Below are positions 32,877 to 41,213 of a DNA stretch of 43,274 bases, one piece after another. A program made the position numbers and the translations under genes. The notes under the pieces were generated by a model. That model ran no database searches. It was not told the origin of the DNA and saw only the letters and a program-made list of their open reading frames with translations. This stretch comes from Zobellia amurskyensis (GTDB lineage Bacteria; Bacteroidota; Bacteroidia; Flavobacteriales; Flavobacteriaceae), in the NCBI RefSeq assembly GCF_009725985.1, contig NZ_RCNR01000041.1, positions 1 to 43,274 on the forward strand. The letters run 5' to 3'. The first letter of the stretch is position 1; each line of letters starts with the position of its first letter.

Positions 32877-34937
32877 ATGTTAAAACTAAATACACTCTGC
32901 TTATTCCTGTTCTTTTCACTTTACGGAATGGCACAAAGTCCGCTTCAGCCGGGATTTACCTTGTTGGAAAATGGGGATTTTGAACAAGCGGAGACCTTTT
33001 TTGAAGGTTATCTTGTTGATGACCCAACAAATAAAACTGCCTTATTATGTTATGGGCGTGCTGTAGGCCTAAGCGGTGAACCCGAAAAATCCACAGGAAT
33101 GTTCGCAGATCTTTTAGACGATTATCCAGGTGATTTTGAAATACAGATAAACTACAACGAATCTTTCCTTTGGGGTAAAAAGTTTGAAGAAGCAGAACCT
33201 TTATATGCTAAACTCGTAAAAGAATATCCCAAAAATTTTGGAGCTGTTTTAGGGTACGCCAATACTTTAAGTAATTTAAAGAAGTATGAAAAAGCCCTAG
33301 AATGGGTAGAAAAATCTTTGGTAATACAACCTGATAACCTCAGTGCCAAAACTTCTAGAAAATACATGAGACTAGGCTATGCCAACGCCTATGTAAACAA
33401 ACAAAACTATAAAAAGGGAGAAAGCCTATTAAAAGAAATATTTATAGATTTTCCTGAAGACAGAGATGCGCTATTAAATCTTGCAAACCTGTATCTAATT
33501 ACAAAAAACACCAAAAGTGCGAAATCAACTTATCGTCGTTTAGCTACTTCTCAAAAAGATTCCATCACTGCGCTTAACGGCATTGCCCTTGCCGAACATA
33601 TTGGGGAGAATGACAAACAAGCTTTAGCCGTGGCCATGACCGCAAAAGAAAAAGTGGATGTTCTTGATGATGAAACCTTAAAGGAACAGACGTATGACCG
33701 TTACGTACAAGCTTTAATATGGAACCGAAAGTATATTAAAGCCAAAACCGAAATAGCATTACTAGAAGCCAAATACACAAATCGTAATTGGATATATGCA
33801 CTAAAGGCCATGCTTGGCCTCTATACAGGTTCTCCTAAGAAGAGTGTCGCTAATTATAACGCCATTCTAAAAAATGACAGCACATCCTTTGACGGAAACT
33901 TAGGGAAAGCCAACGCGCTTTTTGCCGCAGACCGAATAGTTCCTGCCTACAAGGCCGCGTTTGGAACCCTCAAAGTCTTTAAGGACCAAAAAGATGCACT
34001 TGGATTTATTGATAAGCTTAATATATCCTTTACACCAACACTAGAAGAACATCTTGCCTATACTTTTGACAATGGTAAAAACGTTGCTTTTTCAACCAAT
34101 ACAACTGCCACTGTTCCTTTATCTACAAAGTTAAGTACCAACCTATCCTATAACTTTAGGACTACTGAAAATACTATTACGGAGAACAAAGCAAGTTCGC
34201 ATGTGCTTTCTGCAGGTTTAGATTATAAAATTCTTCCTAAGACAACATTTAAAGCCGTTCTAGGATTAAATAAATCCAGCTTCGACTCAGAGTCCTATAC
34301 TCAACCGGTTATAGATGTAAAACTGTTACTACAACCTTTTAAACTTCAAAATCTTGAATTGGGTTACAAACGGGAAATTCAAAGTTTTAATGCGGACCTT
34401 ATTGAACGGGAAATTATCATGAACCATTTTGGACTGAATTATAATCTAGGAACCAATTTTAATCTAGGTTGGTATACTCAAGCCATACACACCACCCAGA
34501 GTGATAATAACACCCGAAATCTTTTATTTACCTCATTATATTACAACGTAATGCGAAAACCAGCCCTAAAAGTGGGGCTTAACTATCAATACTTGTCTTT
34601 TGCGGAACAGATACCTACTATTTATTTTAGTCCGGAAAAATACCAAGCTGTAGAAATATTTGCAGATCTGAGAGGCGATATTTCAAAAAATACGCAGTAT
34701 ATGATGAGTGCCGCTACTGGTTTACAACAAGTAGAAGAAGACCCTAATACCGTAATATTTAGAGCCGAGGCAGGTGTAACCCATAAATTCTCAAAGCGCT
34801 TTAGCGGTAACCTCTATGGAAAATACAGCAATATTGCCTCTGCTACGGCTGCTGGATTTGAGTTTACGGAAATTGGGTTGAAGTTAAAATGGCTGATGAG
34901 CAAAAAGCCCTTGTTCTATAAGCAAATCGCTAAATAA
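32877..34937 (+). CDS. Outer-membrane TPR/beta-barrel protein (exopolysaccharide secretin-like, PelB/BcsC/PgaA-like)
   Basis: 686 residues. A signal peptide (to GMAQ) is followed by TPR-like helical repeats (~20-385; e.g. ALLCYGRAVGLSGEPEKSTG, FGAVLGYANTLSNLKKYEKALEWVEKSLVIQPD, ALLNLANLYLITKNTKSAKSTYRRL). From ~390 on the sequence alternates polar and hydrophobic residues with aromatics (LSTNLSYNFRTTEN... LELGYKREIQSF... NFNLGWYTQAIHTT), a beta-barrel, ending with LKLKWLMSKKPLFYKQIAK. TPR-plus-barrel is the layout of PelB, BcsC, PgaA and AlgK/E exporters, so I propose a channel for the glycan of this locus. Transport is inferred; no c-di-GMP domain is present. Confidence 0.82.
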   Translation: MLKLNTLCLFLFFSLYGMAQSPLQPGFTLLENGDFEQAETFFEGYLVDDPTNKTALLCYGRAVGLSGEPEKSTGMFADLLDDYPGDFEIQINYNESFLWGKKFEEAEPLYAKLVKEYPKNFGAVLGYANTLSNLKKYEKALEWVEKSLVIQPDNLSAKTSRKYMRLGYANAYVNKQNYKKGESLLKEIFIDFPEDRDALLNLANLYLITKNTKSAKSTYRRLATSQKDSITALNGIALAEHIGENDKQALAVAMTAKEKVDVLDDETLKEQTYDRYVQALIWNRKYIKAKTEIALLEAKYTNRNWIYALKAMLGLYTGSPKKSVANYNAILKNDSTSFDGNLGKANALFAADRIVPAYKAAFGTLKVFKDQKDALGFIDKLNISFTPTLEEHLAYTFDNGKNVAFSTNTTATVPLSTKLSTNLSYNFRTTENTITENKASSHVLSAGLDYKILPKTTFKAVLGLNKSSFDSESYTQPVIDVKLLLQPFKLQNLELGYKREIQSFNADLIEREIIMNHFGLNYNLGTNFNLGWYTQAIHTTQSDNNTRNLLFTSLYYNVMRKPALKVGLNYQYLSFAEQIPTIYFSPEKYQAVEIFADLRGDISKNTQYMMSAATGLQQVEEDPNTVIFRAEAGVTHKFSKRFSGNLYGKYSNIASATAAGFEFTEIGLKLKWLMSKKPLFYKQIAK

Positions 34938-34952
34938 AGTCATTATAACATA

Positions 34953-34989
34953 TAAAAAAGACAACCTTTCAATTAAGCAAGATTGTCTT
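34953..34989 (-). terminator. Minus-strand terminator downstream of the 39-residue gene
   Basis: AAGACAA (34958-34964) pairs with TTGTCTT (34983-34989), extended by an inner CTT/AAG. On the minus strand it runs into TTTTTT. Confidence 0.6.
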
Positions 34990-35000
34990 GAGACAAATTG

Positions 35001-35058
35001 TATTCTCACGAACCCAAATTAAAATGAGAATATTTTCTAGGAGCTCTTGCTCCTTTTT
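35001..35058 (+). terminator. Two tandem plus-strand hairpins after the TPR/barrel gene
   Basis: First hairpin: TATTCTCA (35001-35008) with TGAGAATA (35025-35032), followed by TTTT. Second: AGGAGC (35039-35044) with GCTCCT (35049-35054) around TCTT, followed by TTTT. Each could terminate the plus-strand transcript. Confidence 0.6.
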
Positions 35059-35138
35059 ATGGATTTATGCCTTACAGGGTATGTAAGTAGATAAGTTGAA
35101 AAAGTGTTGTTCTTAGAGTAAAGTCTACTCTAGGTATC

Positions 35139-35258
35139 CTAATAATTCCAGATACTCATAACTGCCAACACAATACCGATAAGCACTGAAACAAGTACAC
35201 CTATCAAACGTATAGCGGCTCCTTTGGAACTCAAAATGTATAAAAGATTTGCTTTCAT
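35139..35258 (-). CDS. 39-residue single-pass membrane protein
   Basis: ATG at 35258 to TAG at 35139, 40 codons. The protein has a basic, amphipathic N-terminal part (KANLLYILSSKGAAIRLIG) and one hydrophobic helix (VLVSVLIGIVLAVMSIW), a classical small-membrane-protein layout. A TAAATTTG box (minus strand, 35284-35291) lies 25 bases upstream, and a T-run hairpin ends the region at 34953. I do not recognise the family. Coding is supported by the frame, the helix, and a promoter and terminator that fit; homologs would settle it. Confidence 0.6.
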   Translation of the reverse strand: MKANLLYILSSKGAAIRLIGVLVSVLIGIVLAVMSIWNY

Positions 35259-35283
35259 GAGTAGATGGCTTTAATATTCTATA

Positions 35284-35291
35284 CAAATTTA
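35284..35291 (-). promoter_or_regulatory. -7 box TAAATTTG for the 39-residue gene
   Basis: Exact TAnnTTTG match read on the minus strand. It would give a leader of roughly 20 bases to the ATG at 35258. Confidence 0.5.
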
Positions 35292-35373
35292 CATCTGATA
35301 TATAGAAATAAGAAAGTACTTACGTTGAATTACTTTAACCTATAGATGAATGGTAAAAAACTGAAGAAGTACG

Positions 35374-36090
35374 TTAAACTAAGTTTAATCGTCTCATGAG
35401 TTCGGGTCGATTTGATCGACTAATGGGAATAACCATTTTTCTGATAAGTACGCTATTATCCTCAATATCAATTATCTTAGAGAAATTAATAATGTACGAC
35501 CTATGTATTTGAAGAAATATTTTATCCGGTAACTTATCTTTTATTTTCTTGAGTGTAGTATGTACGTGATATTCTTTGTTTTCTGTTGTAATATCAATAT
35601 AATCACCTTGTGCCTTAACTACGAGTATTTCATTAAAGTGTAATTTTATCAACCTTTTATCTATGTTGATGTACAACTCTTGTAAGGCATCCGAACCAGA
35701 GCCGGATTGTTGATTAGAAACAGGGGTTCCCTTTTTATCCAACGCGCTTTTTACTTTCTGTATTGACTTCTTAAACCGCTCAGCCGTTAAAGGCTTAACC
35801 ATATAATCTACAATAGCTTCATATTCATAAGCTGCGATCGCAAATTCAGTATCCGAAGTGGTCAAAACCACTTTTGGACAATTTTTTAAGGTTTGGACAA
35901 AATCTACTCCGCTAAAACCTGGCATATGTATGTCCAAAAACACGACATCTACGTCTTGTTGATTTAATAACTTAATAGCATCTATAGCATTATCAAATTC
36001 CGCAACAACCTTTAAGTCTGACACCATAGAACAGTGTTTTGCTACTATGGCGCGTGCCGTTGCTTCGTCATCTATGATAATACAGGTCAT
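35374..36090 (-). CDS. LytTR-family response regulator
   Basis: 238 residues. Receiver 1-~120: acidic pair D7-D8 (IIIDDEATARA), phospho-acceptor D53 (VVFLDIHMPGFSG), T in VVLTTSDTEF and K in YMVKPLTAERFK. LytTR DNA-binding domain ~130-238: LYINIDKRLIKLHFNEILVVKAQGDYIDITTENKEYHVHTTLKKI... FLQIHRSYIINFSKI. Such regulators bind DNA with tandem imperfect repeats. Last gene of the H-NOX/FIST operon, 4 bases after the HPt stop, so it is probably the transcriptional output of this relay. No target box was identified. Confidence 0.94.
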   Translation of the reverse strand: MTCIIIDDEATARAIVAKHCSMVSDLKVVAEFDNAIDAIKLLNQQDVDVVFLDIHMPGFSGVDFVQTLKNCPKVVLTTSDTEFAIAAYEYEAIVDYMVKPLTAERFKKSIQKVKSALDKKGTPVSNQQSGSGSDALQELYINIDKRLIKLHFNEILVVKAQGDYIDITTENKEYHVHTTLKKIKDKLPDKIFLQIHRSYIINFSKIIDIEDNSVLIRKMVIPISRSNRPELMRRLNLV

Positions 36091-36094
36091 ACTA

Positions 36095-36412
36095 TTAAAT
36101 GGTTTTTAGAAAATCGTTTATTCGGGTCAAAGTAATTCTGAAATCAGAATCCATGTCAGTTTTACCTGTACGTAATTGCTCTTCAAATTGAACTGCAAAA
36201 CGATAAGTTTCTTCCATACTTAGAATATTGAACTTATGTTTTAGCTTATGAACAACATCAGCAGCTTCATTTGTTTCCTTGCTATCTATATGTTCTTTAT
36301 AGGCCGCGATTTCCATTGGGAATTCGTCTTTCAATATAGAAATAAATTTCTGTTCAAACTCAATATCATCCCCGGATAATTCCTTAATGTATTTTAGGTT
36401 TGGCTGTTCCAT
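36095..36412 (-). CDS. Histidine phosphotransfer (HPt) protein
   Basis: 105 residues, a stand-alone HPt helix bundle. The phospho-accepting histidine is probably H55 in AADVVHKLKHKFNILSM, which aligns with the usual AHxLKG motif. An HPt passes phosphate between two receivers, so the kinases of this operon need an intermediate receiver; the CheY-like protein at 41214-41615 or the receiver on the GT2 enzyme could be donors or acceptors. Gap of 4 bases from the kinase stop and 4 bases to the LytTR gene. Confidence 0.9.
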   Translation of the reverse strand: MEQPNLKYIKELSGDDIEFEQKFISILKDEFPMEIAAYKEHIDSKETNEAADVVHKLKHKFNILSMEETYRFAVQFEEQLRTGKTDMDSDFRITLTRINDFLKTI

Positions 36413-36416
36413 AATG

Positions 36417-37475
36417 TTATTTTTTAATCGTAAACGAGAAATTGGCTCCCTTATTTTCTTTTGATTCCAGTTCTATAGAACCGTTGTATAATTTGACTAT
36501 TTTTTTAACCAATGCCAGGCCTACACCTGCGGCACCACTATTGTTCTCTAACTTTTTAAACATTTCAAAAATTGAGATTTGGTGTTTGGTCGGAATTCCT
36601 TTTCCGTTGTCTATTACCGAGAATTTCCAAAATTGGTTATCTTCTTCAAAACCTATAGTGATTATGCCTTTTTTCAAATGTTTTGTAGCGGTAATTGCAT
36701 TTGTTATCAAATAGGCAAAAATCTGCTCTATCAAATGTTTTTCAATATGTATTACAGGAAAACCAGACCCATAAGTCATTGTAACATTTTCAGGCAAGGG
36801 CACGTAACTTTCTATTTCTTTTAAAAGGATATTGACATCAACATTCATCTTGGACTCCATATTGATGCCTATTGTGGCATGTTCCAGAATTCCATTGATC
36901 AAATTATCCATTTTAACCAAATTCCCTGAAGCTAAATCAATGTTTTCCCTACTTTCTTCCGTAAGGCTATTTTCATTATCGTCCTGAATCCAACTTAACA
37001 AGGCATTTACGTTACGAATTGGTGACTTTAAATCGTGCGACACCATTTGCACATAATTATTAAGAGATTCGTTTCTGGCTTCCAAATCTTCTAAAAGAAG
37101 CTTTTTCTCTATGGAAATTTCCGTAACCTCTTTGGCCAAATGACTAATATGCTTAGCCAATTTTTCTACATCAAATGCTTTTTTCCCGTTACTTTTAAAA
37201 TCTTCATCTGTATTTAAATTGGAGTTTAAACTATTCATTGTCAGTTCTAACGAAGCCAAAATTTTCTTCTGTCTTTCTGCCTCTTTAGTCAGCTCTCTAT
37301 TTGCCTCAAACAATTCTTCTGAGCTAATAGCGGTAGCCCTTTGTATCATGCTCAGCTTTTCATCATAATTCTCGTATGACCTTTCCACGGCAGCAAAGAA
37401 CTCCTGCATCTCTTGGTTTTCACTAAGATGTGCGGGTAAATTTTTCTTCAGCTGTCGTTTTAATAAAGAGTGCAT
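36417..37475 (-). CDS. Soluble histidine kinase without a recognised sensor domain
   Basis: 352 residues, no membrane segment. The N-terminal ~140 residues are charged, coiled-coil-like helices and no PAS or GAF is visible. HisKA H147 (QMVSHDLKSPIRNVNALL) is followed by a HATPase_c: N-box LITNAITATKHL, G1 VIDNGKGIP, G2 GAAGVGLALVKKI. Its start codon is entangled with the FIST stop (TAATG), so coupled translation and a direct partner in the FIST protein are likely. This is the arrangement of a cytoplasmic kinase controlled by a separate sensor, as with NosP/NahK or H-NOX/HnoK. Confidence 0.9.
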   Translation of the reverse strand: MHSLLKRQLKKNLPAHLSENQEMQEFFAAVERSYENYDEKLSMIQRATAISSEELFEANRELTKEAERQKKILASLELTMNSLNSNLNTDEDFKSNGKKAFDVEKLAKHISHLAKEVTEISIEKKLLLEDLEARNESLNNYVQMVSHDLKSPIRNVNALLSWIQDDNENSLTEESRENIDLASGNLVKMDNLINGILEHATIGINMESKMNVDVNILLKEIESYVPLPENVTMTYGSGFPVIHIEKHLIEQIFAYLITNAITATKHLKKGIITIGFEEDNQFWKFSVIDNGKGIPTKHQISIFEMFKKLENNSGAAGVGLALVKKIVKLYNGSIELESKENKGANFSFTIKK

Positions 37476-38608
37476 TATTCGCTAAATAAGGTTAATGTCA
37501 TGGTTTGGTTATGCAATTTACATGCATCTTGGCCTGCAAATGGGGCCATTTCTCCATAAGAATAAAATCCAGTAACCGCTGCATTAGTACCTATGACCGA
37601 TATAACTTCTTCTACTTCTTCTTCCGTTCTTTGATCCATTACCAGTTTTCTACCCACACAACTTATTAAAATTGCCAATTCCGGTTCGTTAGTTCTATCC
37701 TTCATAGCATATTGTGCAGCAATACTTGCGCCACCTGCTATATCATCTACCGTAGACATCATTAACTGTACACGAGCCCCTTCCGGTACATCTCCTGCCA
37801 AGGTCATTGTTCCTACCTTCTCGTCTATGGTAAGAATGGTACGAACTAAAGGTTCTTCATTTTCGTTGATGCGCACATTAAGCGGATACAGCAAGGCCGA
37901 TGTTGGTAGTTCTTTTGCCTTATCCCCTAAATATTTTTTATATAAATCCAAAGCTGGTTGCCTATCCAGTTCATGAAGTACGTTTTTCTTAGATTTGGTG
38001 ATAATCCTTTCTGGACCAAATGGTGTCCAACCACCATAATTAGCACTTGTTATTTCTAGTGATTCACCATAAAAACCAATAGCTATGATTTCACCTTCTT
38101 TGGCACTCTTATTATATGAGGCAAGGGTGCGTTCAAAACGGTCATCATCGCCGCATAGCCCACCTGAAAGACTAATATTATTTATCCTAACTTCGCCAAA
38201 CCCTTCTATTAGTGCACTGCCGTTAACTGAACTTCCTTCCGAAACTAAAAATATATGCTTTAATCCTTCTTTGGAGAACTCCCTAAAAAGAGTTTCCCCC
38301 AACAGTTGGTCATCATTAATTTCAGATATATTTTTTCTTTTTACTACAAAACTACATTTCTCAAATTCAATGGCTGTTAAAGATACTACACCTTCAAGCA
38401 CGGAATCACCTATAATTTCACCCGCGGTACTGCCAAAAACAATATGTCCATCTGGAAAAAGTTGATTCACTTCAGCATAGAGATTATCGTCTTCAAGCGC
38501 ATATCTATTTCCAAAAACCAAAACAAGAGGTTCTTTTAAATTATGGCTTTCTTTGGATAAAATCTTAAATGGTTGTTTAGCCTCCTTTACAGCTTGCATT
38601 ATTTTCAT
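37475..38608 (-). CDS. FIST-domain protein (NosP-type haem/NO sensor candidate)
   Basis: 377 residues, FIST N and C domains. N part: LVLVFGNRYALEDDNLYAEV, HIVFGSTAGEIIGDS, then NNISLSGGLCGDDDRFERTL. C part: ALDLYKKYLGDKAKELPTSALLYPL, ILISCVGRKLVMDQRTEEEVEEV, ending GFYSYGEMAP, the FIST_C signature. FIST proteins are cytosolic sensory proteins; one family, NosP, binds haem and nitric oxide and controls an associated kinase. The haem-ligand residue cannot be assigned here. It lies between two histidine kinases, 2 bases after the PAS kinase stop. Confidence 0.9.
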   Translation of the reverse strand: MKIMQAVKEAKQPFKILSKESHNLKEPLVLVFGNRYALEDDNLYAEVNQLFPDGHIVFGSTAGEIIGDSVLEGVVSLTAIEFEKCSFVVKRKNISEINDDQLLGETLFREFSKEGLKHIFLVSEGSSVNGSALIEGFGEVRINNISLSGGLCGDDDRFERTLASYNKSAKEGEIIAIGFYGESLEITSANYGGWTPFGPERIITKSKKNVLHELDRQPALDLYKKYLGDKAKELPTSALLYPLNVRINENEEPLVRTILTIDEKVGTMTLAGDVPEGARVQLMMSTVDDIAGGASIAAQYAMKDRTNEPELAILISCVGRKLVMDQRTEEEVEEVISVIGTNAAVTGFYSYGEMAPFAGQDACKLHNQTMTLTLFSE

Positions 38609-38610
38609 GT

Positions 38611-40602
38611 TTAGCTATTAAGGTTGTTGATTTCTTTTTTAATGGTAAAGTGGAATTCCGTTCCCATATCTTTTTCACTCTCTACCCAAACTTCGCCTTC
38701 ATAGCGATCAATTATCTTTTTAACAATGGAAAGCCCAATACCCGTGGATCTTTCATTTGCACCAATGGACTGAAAGATTTCGAATATTTTTTTGTGATAT
38801 TCCTTTGGTATACCTACACCATTATCCTTGATTGAAAATTGCCAATGTGTTGTGTTTTCAATAAATAGCACCTCTACCAACCCTATCTCCTTTTCGATAT
38901 GCACAACGGCATTTGACAGTATATTTTGAAATAATTGATGCATTTTTGTGCGATCCGCTACAATTGTAGGCAAGACTTCGGGTACGACCAAGGCTACATG
39001 ATCTGGAATAAATATGCTTTCTTTAATCTTCTCTACAACCTCGTTTAAATCAACACTAGAATTATCTAACGTAGAATCGTTAGCCGTTGAATATTCTAAT
39101 ATACCGTGAATCAATTTATCCATTGACGCCACTTTCTCTTGCATCAATTCTAAGTTCTGTTGACCTGTCTCATCAAGAACGTCTTTATAATCATCTTGGA
39201 TCCAAGTAGCCAAAGCACTTATACTTCGTAAAGGTGACTTCAAATCGTGGGATACAATGTGTGCATATTCTTGAAGCCCTTGATTGCTTTGTTCCAATTC
39301 TTTCACTAATTGTTCCTTTTGATGCTCAAGTAACTTTTGCTTGGTAACATCTAAATGTATGCCTACTGATCCAATTAAGTTTTTATTATTATCGTACCGA
39401 GGGGCGCCACTTACCAACCAGTGTTTCTTTTCTCCACTTTTATCAATAACCTCTAATTCGTATGAATCCGACTCACCTCGCATTCGTTTTTCATCTTCAT
39501 TTTCTAAAACACTCCTATTCTGTACTTGGAGTATATCCGTTCCTTTTTTACCTAAAAGTTCTTCTTCCTTAAAGCCACTCATGTTACAAAAACTCTGGTT
39601 CACGAGTCGTATAATGTCTTCCGTATCTACCTCTACCAGGCCAAGATTCATATTAGCTATAATATTTGCATACTTTTTACGCTCATAATTTAATCTTTCT
39701 TCAGCTTCACGCTCCCTTGTAATATCCTCTATCATGGCTAAAAGGTATTTTAATTTGCCATCACCTCCCCTAACCGCACTTACGGATGTTTTGGCTATAA
39801 GACAACCGCCACCTTTTTTAAAATATCTTTTTATAACAACTGCCTTGTCCTTCTTTCCTTTTTTCATTTGAACGATAATATCGTCAGAAGGAGAGCCTTC
39901 TTCAACCTTTGAAAAATCGTTTAAAGCCATTGTTTTAAGTTCGCCTTCTGAATAACCTAGAAGTTCTGTAAAAGTATTGTTAGCTTTTATGATCTTACCC
40001 CCCACGCTTAAGACAATACCTAATGGAGAATTTTCTACAATGATATCTAACTGCCGGCGTTGATGCGCCAGTAACTCCTTAATCTCCATTTCTTGGGTGA
40101 TGTCCCTAATAATACCTTGAGCCCCCATGGGTTCTTGCTTTGTATTATAAATGAGGCTACTGTTTATTTCTATCCATTTCTCATCTCCGCTCTTAACGTT
40201 TATTTTAGCCCTATAATTTTTGAGCGTACCTACCTCTAAAAGATACTTAAACGATTCTGCGGTGTATTGAAGGTAGTCTGCATGCACGAGACCTGTTAAG
40301 TTAACGTCCTCTTTTGTATTATCATACCCTAAGAACTCTTTAGCCGAAGTATTCATTTTGATTACATTGGCCTGTAAATCCATCACCACATAAGGATCAA
40401 TAATATTTACAAAGACTCCATCTAATTCTGAAACTTTTTCGGTAAGTAAGTTCTCTAATGTACCATTGGCCTCTTTTAGTCGTTGGGCTGTTTCATAGAG
40501 CTCCGTAGATTTTTGCTCTAGAATTTTTTCAGCTTGTTGACGTGCTTTTTTCTGACGCTCTAAGGCCTTTTTGAGAAGTTCAATCTCTTTATCGCTATCC
40601 AT
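38611..40602 (-). CDS. Multi-PAS sensor histidine kinase (H-NOX partner)
   Basis: 663 residues from ATG at 40602 (MDSDKEIELL), which overlaps the H-NOX stop as ATGGATAG; the frame is open to 40635, but that would overlap further. Domains: an N-terminal coiled coil (~1-60), three PAS domains (~60-172, ~180-300, ~312-425; e.g. VIKMNTSAKEFLGY, IIKANNTFTELLGYSEGEL, IIRLVNQSFCNMSGF), HisKA with H452 (HIVSHDLKSPLRSISALA), and HATPase_c (NILSNAVVHIEKEI, IKDNGVGIP, GIGLSIVKKI). No membrane segments, so soluble. Overlap with the H-NOX gene indicates direct control of this kinase by H-NOX. Confidence 0.94.
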   Translation of the reverse strand: MDSDKEIELLKKALERQKKARQQAEKILEQKSTELYETAQRLKEANGTLENLLTEKVSELDGVFVNIIDPYVVMDLQANVIKMNTSAKEFLGYDNTKEDVNLTGLVHADYLQYTAESFKYLLEVGTLKNYRAKINVKSGDEKWIEINSSLIYNTKQEPMGAQGIIRDITQEMEIKELLAHQRRQLDIIVENSPLGIVLSVGGKIIKANNTFTELLGYSEGELKTMALNDFSKVEEGSPSDDIIVQMKKGKKDKAVVIKRYFKKGGGCLIAKTSVSAVRGGDGKLKYLLAMIEDITREREAEERLNYERKKYANIIANMNLGLVEVDTEDIIRLVNQSFCNMSGFKEEELLGKKGTDILQVQNRSVLENEDEKRMRGESDSYELEVIDKSGEKKHWLVSGAPRYDNNKNLIGSVGIHLDVTKQKLLEHQKEQLVKELEQSNQGLQEYAHIVSHDLKSPLRSISALATWIQDDYKDVLDETGQQNLELMQEKVASMDKLIHGILEYSTANDSTLDNSSVDLNEVVEKIKESIFIPDHVALVVPEVLPTIVADRTKMHQLFQNILSNAVVHIEKEIGLVEVLFIENTTHWQFSIKDNGVGIPKEYHKKIFEIFQSIGANERSTGIGLSIVKKIIDRYEGEVWVESEKDMGTEFHFTIKKEINNLNS

Positions 40603-41137
40603 TTTGAACAATATCAAATTTAACCTCGGTGCCATCTTCTTTTAAAAGATCGTACGTAATTGTAGCAGTACCTCCAAAATGTTCAAAAGCTTTTTCTATA
40701 AGACCGTGAGCTAAACGGTACAACCCTCTAGAAGAAGAGTATACCATAGATATTGAGGTATCTGTCTTATCTAAAACTTTAAATGAAGGCAGTTCTGCAT
40801 CTGGATACAGCTTCTTGACGTGGACATGTATATGATCCTCTATACAATACAGAAGACCTAAGGGTGTATTGTAGTTTTTTATAACCTCCGGATGCGAATT
40901 GGCTAGACCCGCAAAGAGGTAGAGACCAAAAGCATAAATGAGGTCGCCAACCGGAATATTAGTTTCTTCACTCAGGTTGGTGATGAGTGTAACCATTTCA
41001 TTAAAGTCATACGTTCCCACAGATGTATAAATACCCTCTGATGGCAATTGACCATTTTCTATAATATTATCTAGAGTCTCAAGACCGAACTTAGACTCTA
41101 CCATTTCCAAAAACTCGGTAAATACAATGCCCTTCAT
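40595..41137 (-). CDS. H-NOX haem protein (nitric oxide/oxygen sensor)
   Basis: 180 residues, single-domain bacterial H-NOX. Begins KGIVFTEFLEMVESKFGLE; SEGIYTSVGTYD is a family hallmark. The proximal haem ligand is H104 (DHIHVHVKKLYPDAELPSF, seven residues before Y111-P112), and the propionate-binding Y-x-S-x-R is present as Y133-S-S-S-R137. Such proteins bind NO (and sometimes O2) through haem and inhibit a partner kinase. First gene of the signalling operon; the spacer of 76 bases from the CheY-like gene may hold its promoter, though no TAnnTTTG was seen. Confidence 0.96.
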   Translation of the reverse strand: MKGIVFTEFLEMVESKFGLETLDNIIENGQLPSEGIYTSVGTYDFNEMVTLITNLSEETNIPVGDLIYAFGLYLFAGLANSHPEVIKNYNTPLGLLYCIEDHIHVHVKKLYPDAELPSFKVLDKTDTSISMVYSSSRGLYRLAHGLIEKAFEHFGGTATITYDLLKEDGTEVKFDIVQNG

Positions 41138-41213
41138 ATACTTCTATTTATAAAATAAAAGTAGGAAAAGTAGTATGTTTTAACGAATTTTTGTTGTGAA
41201 ATCCAATATTTTG

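Noticed and set aside
38085-38465. 126-codon plus-strand frame
   Set aside because: Antisense shadow of the FIST gene; Ser/Pro-rich composition is an artefact.
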